From the NCBI GenBank assembly GCA_021234155.1, contig JAJEKV010000001.1:24665189-24729188 (forward strand): a stretch of 64,000 bases of DNA. Direction: 5' to 3'. Under the pieces are notes generated by a model. It was not told the DNA's origin. It searched no databases and saw nothing but the letters and a program-made list of their open reading frames with translations. The position numbers were made by a program, and so were the translations under genes. Of this stretch, positions 60,101 through 64,000 are shown one piece after another. Position 1 is the first letter of the stretch. Each line of letters opens with the position of its first letter. This DNA comes from Isoetes taiwanensis. Lineage: Eukaryota; Streptophyta; Lycopodiopsida; Isoetales; Isoetaceae.

Positions 60101-60537
60101 AAAGGGGAATTAATAGGCTTGGAGGTTCCCTGGAAATCTGGAGTCTCCAGGATTTGAGGGAAGTGATCTGAAAGAATGTTCCCCTCATCTCCTGTGACTA
60201 TGCAGTTATCAAGGCTGGGGATATTTGGATTGGTAACATAAAACCTATCTAGAGTGCAGTAAGTTCTTGCAGCACCTTCTCTTTTATTAGACCAGGTGTA
60301 TTTTGCATTGGCCGAGGGGATATAAATCAGACCTGTATCCTGCAACATGTTATCCCACTCCACTCTTTCACTCCTGGAGATATTTATTTTATTTTCCAGC
60401 TTTAGGTCCCATTGGGGGGTGTTGTTTAGGTCACCACCAGGGATCCAATCTTTAACAGTGTTCTGATCTGCAATCCAGTTTTTGATTTCCTTCCAGATAG
60501 GGGCTCCATGCCATATCCAGTATTCCATATTGAACAT
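57100..60537 (-). CDS. L1-type ORF2: endonuclease C-part, reverse transcriptase, zf-RVT
   Basis: A 1145-codon frame without a stop. Residues 1-130 are the second half of an L1 endonuclease, with PGGDLNN in place of the usual GDFN at about 33-39 and SDH at 123-125. The RT follows: PGPDGFPPEFF (366), NDWRPISLINTTYKILAKIL (422), SGFLSGRFILDNY (458), LKLDFRRAYDS (490), GVRQGCPLAPYLF (549) and the catalytic YADD (598-601). Near the end CKLCGDNSETIRHMFDC is the zf-RVT zinc site. The protein makes cDNA at a nicked target; without the N-terminal endonuclease half it could not nick. The ATG at 60537 is only the first in the truncated copy. An open frame of this length implies a recent insertion. Confidence 0.9.
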   Translation of the reverse strand: MFNMEYWIWHGAPIWKEIKNWIADQNTVKDWIPGGDLNNTPQWDLKLENKINISRSERVEWDNMLQDTGLIYIPSANAKYTWSNKREGAARTYCTLDRFYVTNPNIPSLDNCIVTGDEGNILSDHFPQILETPDFQGTSKPINSPFKFNCSLLGNSSFVSDFRSFYLTQQAVGSHHSMREFSKKLKTCKNWIKEWGKARQRRCIEEKNNLLKEMKEIRQKLELTPQCANLHTQEVLLENNIKAIEEKEAKGMALRAKICQYNKMDHGSSKYFFRVAKNRLINNAITILEQENGEKLEEEQSIKAEFLEQYSNMFKDTHYSAQEEENMSKFFSNIPATTPMEEDLDGYPDEKEVLQVLKNMEKGKSPGPDGFPPEFFLTFWIVMKEDFMEFIKGAWDAASLYPAFNSSLITLIPKTKNPSRINDWRPISLINTTYKILAKILATRILMHLHNSVSSCQSGFLSGRFILDNYIAASEAIHWNRLSKQNCMLLKLDFRRAYDSITWPFLKKALVHIGIHQVLIDKIMALNNLASSSLILNGSPSKFFPIRRGVRQGCPLAPYLFLCVAEMLTRVVQGLQQQGLIQGIQMPGSDKQLTIMQYADDTFILLKANQNSFNILLDSIQNFASVSGVHLNLNKCSILWENPTDSIDTRGIKINPANQAITLLGLPLAINLPNKEVWRPIVSRIRKKLLSLSPNLSFAGRVLIANVVLASTRVYFSSALIANKETYNDIEKCLREYIWKGMHFIRWEEITHSKKEGGLGLKILQKHSQALGAKYAWKAINGWNSPAMEFIRYWLQISRPLGMKKYTHHLPDSIYYQFKCAPSTSPLMRKIFEAWNLVAEGFDHKEIGFDSANFSLFWSPIFAKENDVCWALKHPQIWKKWKGAGITQLQHLWAGDKWCSWEHVKQVVNGKKIDNSDQYKVALGYKVLAPIKSSTQAAKWHVPNKHLLRILRNNWKSYAQPKMQVFIWRCIHNALPSNSNMFKRCKELQDNPKCKLCGDNSETIRHMFDCPKIREFWRWLDAYLRSKGHNLGNWANSMDLLKGSNRFLNTIRQTALWIIWKHKNRVNYSNQRVDVPWMKVAFQIEISKIAMAHKNCKQDKYDTAWLSIGNFVGLHNIFVCTDMIISNDHFMVFRAADCPYNKDEL

Positions 60538-60540
60538 TGG

Positions 60541-60964
60541 TTATGGTTTGTTCATATCCAGTATTCCAGTTCCAGATTGAACATTTAACATTGCACACCA
60601 CGTTTTTTTAAGTGGCCCGATTGTTGTTGCTCCTGCACCGTCAATATGTTCTATTTCATTTGCTATTTTTAGTTATTAAATATAAACATATGAGTAAAAT
60701 GTTTTAAACATGAGTACAACTTCATTACAAATGTTTTCTACTATGTTTAGCTGCGTTTACTTGTCTTTTTGTATCAGCACTCTCTTACTTCATTGCTCCT
60801 ATGTTCTAAAATTATTAACAATGTATTGTATTATTGTTTGTTTGTTATGGTCTGAACACAACGTAACATCAACTCATCCAAGTGTGATGTAATGTTTGTT
60901 TTTGGCCCCGAAGGGGCAAAAACACTACCACCCCAATTCTGGGTCCACACTTAAAAACAACAGT
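60541..60964. other. Non-coding spacer with a hairpin
   Basis: GTTTTTGGCCCCGAAGGGGC followed by AAAAAC (60897-60922) forms a strong stem-loop with one bulged G. AACCACATGT (60973) and ACATGTGGTT (61001) form a second stem at the start of the next array. Confidence 0.5.
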
Positions 60965-61956
60965 AAAAGAAAAACCACATGTTGTTGTTCAAAAAACTCT
61001 ACATGTGGTTATGTGGAGGTGTGGTTTATTAAGAAGACAATGTATGTTTTTTTTAAGGAGCTATAGCTTTTTTGTTTTTTGAAGGTGTGGTTTTTTTTTT
61101 AGGTGTGGTTTCATTTTTATGAAAGTGTAGTTTTTTTTTTTTAAAGATGAGTTGTTTTTAAGAGGATGTTGTTTTCTGAGGTGTGGTTTATAATAAGGTG
61201 TTGTTTTTAAGTATCTATTTTTTAAGGAAATATGGTTTTTTAAGGTGTCGTTTATAAGTAGGTGTAGTTTTTAAGTAGCTGTTTTCTAAGGAAGTATAGT
61301 TTTCTGAAGTGGTATGATTTTTTAAGTCTAGGTGTTGTTTTTTGAGGTGTGGTTTATAAGTGAGTGCGGTTTTAAGCAAACTATTTTGGAAAAAGTATGG
61401 GTTTTGAGGTGTGGTTTATAAGTGGGTGTAGTTCTTAAGTGGTCGCTTTTTATGGAAGTATGGTTTTAAAGTGGTGTGATTTTTTAAGTTGAAGTGTTGT
61501 TTTTGAGGTGTGGTTTATAAGTGAGTTTTTAAGTAGGCGCTTTTGAAAGAAGTATGGTTTTTGAGGTGTGGTTTATAAGTGGGTGTAGTTTTTAAGTGGT
61601 TGTTTTTTAATAAAGTATGGTTTTTCTTAAGTGGTGTAGTTTGTAACTAGGTACAGTTTTTAAGAAGCTATTTATTAAGGAAGTATGGTTTTTTTGAGGT
61701 ATGGTTTATATAATTAGGTGTAATTTTTAAGTAGTTGTTTTTTAATAGAGTATAGTTTTTTAAGTTGTGGTTCATAAGTAGATGTAGTTTTTAAGTGGTT
61801 GTTTTTTAAGGAAGTATAGTTTTTTGTGTGGTTTATAATTATCGTGAGTTTTTAAACACTTATTTCTTAAGGAAATATGGTTTTTCAGGTGTGATTTATA
61901 ACTACGTGTAGTTTCTAAGTAGATGTTTTTTTTTAAGGAAGTATGGTTTTTTGAGG
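60965..61956 (+). repeat. Degenerate T/G-rich minisatellite
   Basis: GAGGTGTGGTTTATAAGT-type blocks recur at about 61178, 61239, 61338, 61407, 61505, 61562, 61697, 61761, 61825 and 61886. They are separated by TTTTTAAGTGG and AAGGAAGTATGGTTTTT blocks. Steps cluster near 60-65 or 98 bases, so units with and without an extra 35-base segment alternate. The plus strand carries almost no C. No coding frame. Confidence 0.85.
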
Positions 61957-62622
61957 CGCCAACAATGCCAAGGTAGATCAAAGATGCCACGTGGGCTCCA
62001 ACATGCCACCTAGGCTTCAACATGCCACCGGGCTCCAACATGCCAAGGTGGCTCAAACATGCCATCACGGGTCCAACATGCCACCTAGGGTCGCAACATG
62101 CCAAGGTGGCTCAAACATGCCACGTGGGCTCAAACACGCCACCTAGGATCCAACATGCCAAGGTGGCTCAAATATGCCAATGTGGCTGAAAAACATGTCA
62201 CGCGGGCTCCAACATGCCAAGGTGGCTCAAACATGATAAGGTGGCTCAAACATGCCAATGGGCTCCAACACGCCATCTAGGCTCCAACATGCCAAGGTGA
62301 CTCAAACATGCCAAGGTGGTCAAACATGCCACGCTGGCTCCAATATGCCATCTAGGCTCCAACATGCCAAGGTGGCTCAAACATGCCATCTTGGCTCCAA
62401 CATGCCACCTAGTCTCAAACATGCCAAGATGGCTCCACCATGCCGCCTGGGCTCGTCCAACATACCAAGGTGGGTCAAACATGCCAAGGAAACTCAAAAC
62501 TGCCACGCGGGGTCCAACATGCCACCTAGGCTCTAACATGCCAAGGTGGCTCAAACATGCCACGTGGATTCCAACATGCCACCTAGGCTCCAACATGCCA
62601 AGGTGGCTCAAACATGCCACCT
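61957..62622 (+). repeat. Satellite of 19-bp units in three variants
   Basis: About 35 units of AACATGCCAAGGTGGCTCA and variants. The part after CATGCC comes mainly in three versions: AAGGTGGCTCA, ACGTGGGCTCC and ACCTAGGCTCC. They often follow each other in that order, giving a 57-bp trimer. Because 57 is a multiple of three, long open frames exist on both strands (for example 62246-62653 minus), but these are by-products of the repeat and not genes. It joins the T/G-rich array without a gap. Confidence 0.9.
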
Positions 62623-62990
62623 TTTTTAGTTTTCTCTTATTTTCCTCTAACAATCATGTGAAAATAATCAGTATAGCTCGAGATATTCAGATCTGAGTGC
62701 AACTGTCTCATTTTGCTTTAAGGATCCTAAAGTGATTGATATTTTTTTGCAAATTTTGCATAGATATTGGTTGTCTTGAGCAACCTAGAGGTTCTAACCA
62801 TAAAAATCCACTGAGGGACATCCAAGTGCCAGGTTTAGGATCAACAAGTTCACTATAAATGTGTTAGACATGAGCGCTTTTGGCACCCTTCCCCAAGTTG
62901 AGCAAGGCTCAAATTTTGTGTGGTCAGCCTCACCACCGGGGGAGAGGCTCCAGGAGATGGACCCCAAAAAAGATCCCGAAGCAGCCTTTC
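62623..62990. other. Non-coding stretch, possible old repeat
   Basis: The minus strand has an open stretch (about 62980-62800) reading PGGEADHTKFEPCSTWGRVP. It has the look of a repeated-element fragment, but I cannot assign it. Confidence 0.3.
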
Positions 62991-63131
62991 TATTATCACA
63001 TGTCTTTATAGTAGTTGGAAAGAACACTTGAATGACTGCATGTCCTATACTGCTATTATCACATGTCTTTATAGTAGTAGGAAAGAATACTTGAACCACT
63101 ATATGTCCTATATGTCCATTATCACATGTCT
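62991..63131 (+). repeat. 63-bp tandem duplication
   Basis: TATTATCACATGTCTTTATA begins copies at 62991 and 63054, and a third partial copy starts near 63117. The two full copies differ at only a few bases. Confidence 0.85.
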
Positions 63132-64000
63132 TCATTCTAGAATTCCATGTCGTTCTCTGAGAGCAAAGCCCCTTTCGAAACATCCCCTGTTTCATTGTTT
63201 TTGCCAAATCCACCATTTCAGTTTGTTTTTTCTTGCATATAAGGGTTTCTTGGCGCAAATAAGGTTGATCATGGACCTTTTGGCCATGATTAAGTGCAAT
63301 TAAGCAAGAACTCCACCTAAAGTGCAAAAAATGCAAAACATCAACCACTTACCGTTAGCCAAATTTCCTGAAACTTTTACTTGACATGGCTGTTGATGTG
63401 GTAGACCAACAACAAAAAATTCAGGTCCAAAAGCTTACATATGCCATACTTAAGAATTTTCAACCAGAAAAGCATAAGAAATCATAGTAAATAGACGAGA
63501 GCGTCGAGAAAATCATGAAAACCTAATCAAAGGTGCCACTTATGCGGGGGATGCCATGGTAAACATAATGCTTGTACGCGAAAATCTGTGTGCAATTTAG
63601 ACCAAGAACACATGGGGCGTGAGATCTAAACAAATGCAAAAATCTCTGAAATTTACTATATGCGTGGATGCTGATGTGGCAAAAACATATGCTAAAAATC
63701 AAAGAAAAAAGCCAAAAGATGCATTACTTATTATTTTCTGAAGATAAATGATTATAAATTCGTAACTAATTATCTATGTATCAGAAAATTATGAAAATTT
63801 AACCATGGATGCAACATGAGGGAGCAAACTCGTGGAAAAAATTTCTGAACATGATAACAAAGATAAGTATACATAACGAGGTCAAAGCTACCAAAGGCAA
63901 CTTGGCACTAGGGACCAAGGGGACCAAGGGGGTAGCAAGGTTTGCCTAGACAAATAAGAGAAGGAAAAACCAAGAGAGGTTAAGGGGGGACCCAAACAAC
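63132..64000. other. Non-coding stretch to the window edge
   Basis: AT-rich with no recognised gene or repeat. GGGACCAAGGGGACCAAGGG near 63913 is a short doublet. Confidence 0.4.

Larger units (their letters stand above)
56526..60540 (-). mobile_element. 5'-truncated L1-type LINE with intact ORF2 and an extra ORF
   Basis: On the minus strand it runs from about 60540 to about 56526. The 3' end reads TGATGAGTAATATAAATCTT, a plant L1-like end. Its 5' end cuts into the endonuclease domain, so ORF1 and about the first 100 residues of ORF2 are missing. Just beyond the 5' edge, CATATCCAGTATTCCA (60512-60527) is repeated at 60553-60568. The element interrupts the Ty3 gag at FEEAVELEKR. No gag sequence resumes beyond 60541, so one flank has been rearranged or deleted. 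Confidence 0.8.

Noticed and set aside
62098-62696. Long open frames on both strands through the 19-bp satellite
   Set aside because: They arise because the 57-bp trimer is a multiple of three; the predicted peptides are pure repeats.
1-64000. CRISPR arrays, bacterial operons, rRNA or organellar DNA
   Set aside because: No spaced identical repeats of CRISPR type, no operon-like gene packing and no rRNA or organelle gene is recognisable; the content is that of a plant nuclear genome.

Overview
This window looks like nuclear DNA of a land plant with a large, repeat-rich, AT-rich genome. The evidence is one P-class pentatricopeptide-repeat (PPR) gene of an organelle-targeted family, L1-type and other LINEs, Copia and Ty3 retrotransposons with initiator-methionine-tRNA primer sites, Helitron-like ends, a TIR element and tRNA-derived SINE-like repeats. 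Gene density is very low. A fern or another large-genome non-flowering lineage fits best, because the best-represented LINE clade is not L1 and much of the DNA is old, decayed transposon. That is an impression from reading, not a database result.

Layout. 1-9.4 kb: a (TCTA)n tract, two complex arrays of a tRNA-like SINE family (2.46-3.74 and 4.72-5.35 kb), a fold-back duplication (6.07-6.51 kb), an alternating purine-pyrimidine tract and a 555-bp TIR element (8.77-9.33 kb). 10-12.8 kb: the 3' end of an L1 element, then two tandem copies of a Ty3 integrase region on the minus strand. 12.9-18 kb: a promoter-like module and a decayed L1 ORF1 with a repeat-bearing linker and a duplicated leader. 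19.1-22.8 kb: two decayed non-L1 LINE copies. 24-32 kb: no firm gene; some promoter-like and exon-like signals, tandem duplications and a Helitron 3' terminus. 32.9-34.4 kb: the PPR gene, the only convincing host gene. 35-47 kb: SINE heads, microsatellites, probable gene relics (PLS-type PPR, RCC1-like repeat) and a third LINE copy. 48.3-52.6 kb: a nearly complete minus-strand LINE with a (TAAA)n tail, next to a roughly 350-bp tandem array with promoter-like palindromes. 54.1-60.5 kb: a nest in which a Copia LTR and gag adjoin a Ty3 LTR, primer site and gag, and a minus-strand L1 with a 1145-codon ORF2 and an overlapping 158-codon ORF interrupts the Ty3 gag. 61-62.6 kb: two adjoining tandem arrays, one degenerate T/G-rich and one of 19-bp units.

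The recognised elements depend on each other in known ways. LINE proteins copy LINE RNA, and probably SINE RNA that shares the LINE 3' end; one SINE here carries a 3' motif like that of two LINE copies in the window. The observations most worth following are the extra overlapping ORF downstream of the L1 reverse transcriptase, the 350-bp promoter-bearing tandem array beside a LINE 5' end, the shared SINE/LINE tail and the two adjoining satellites.
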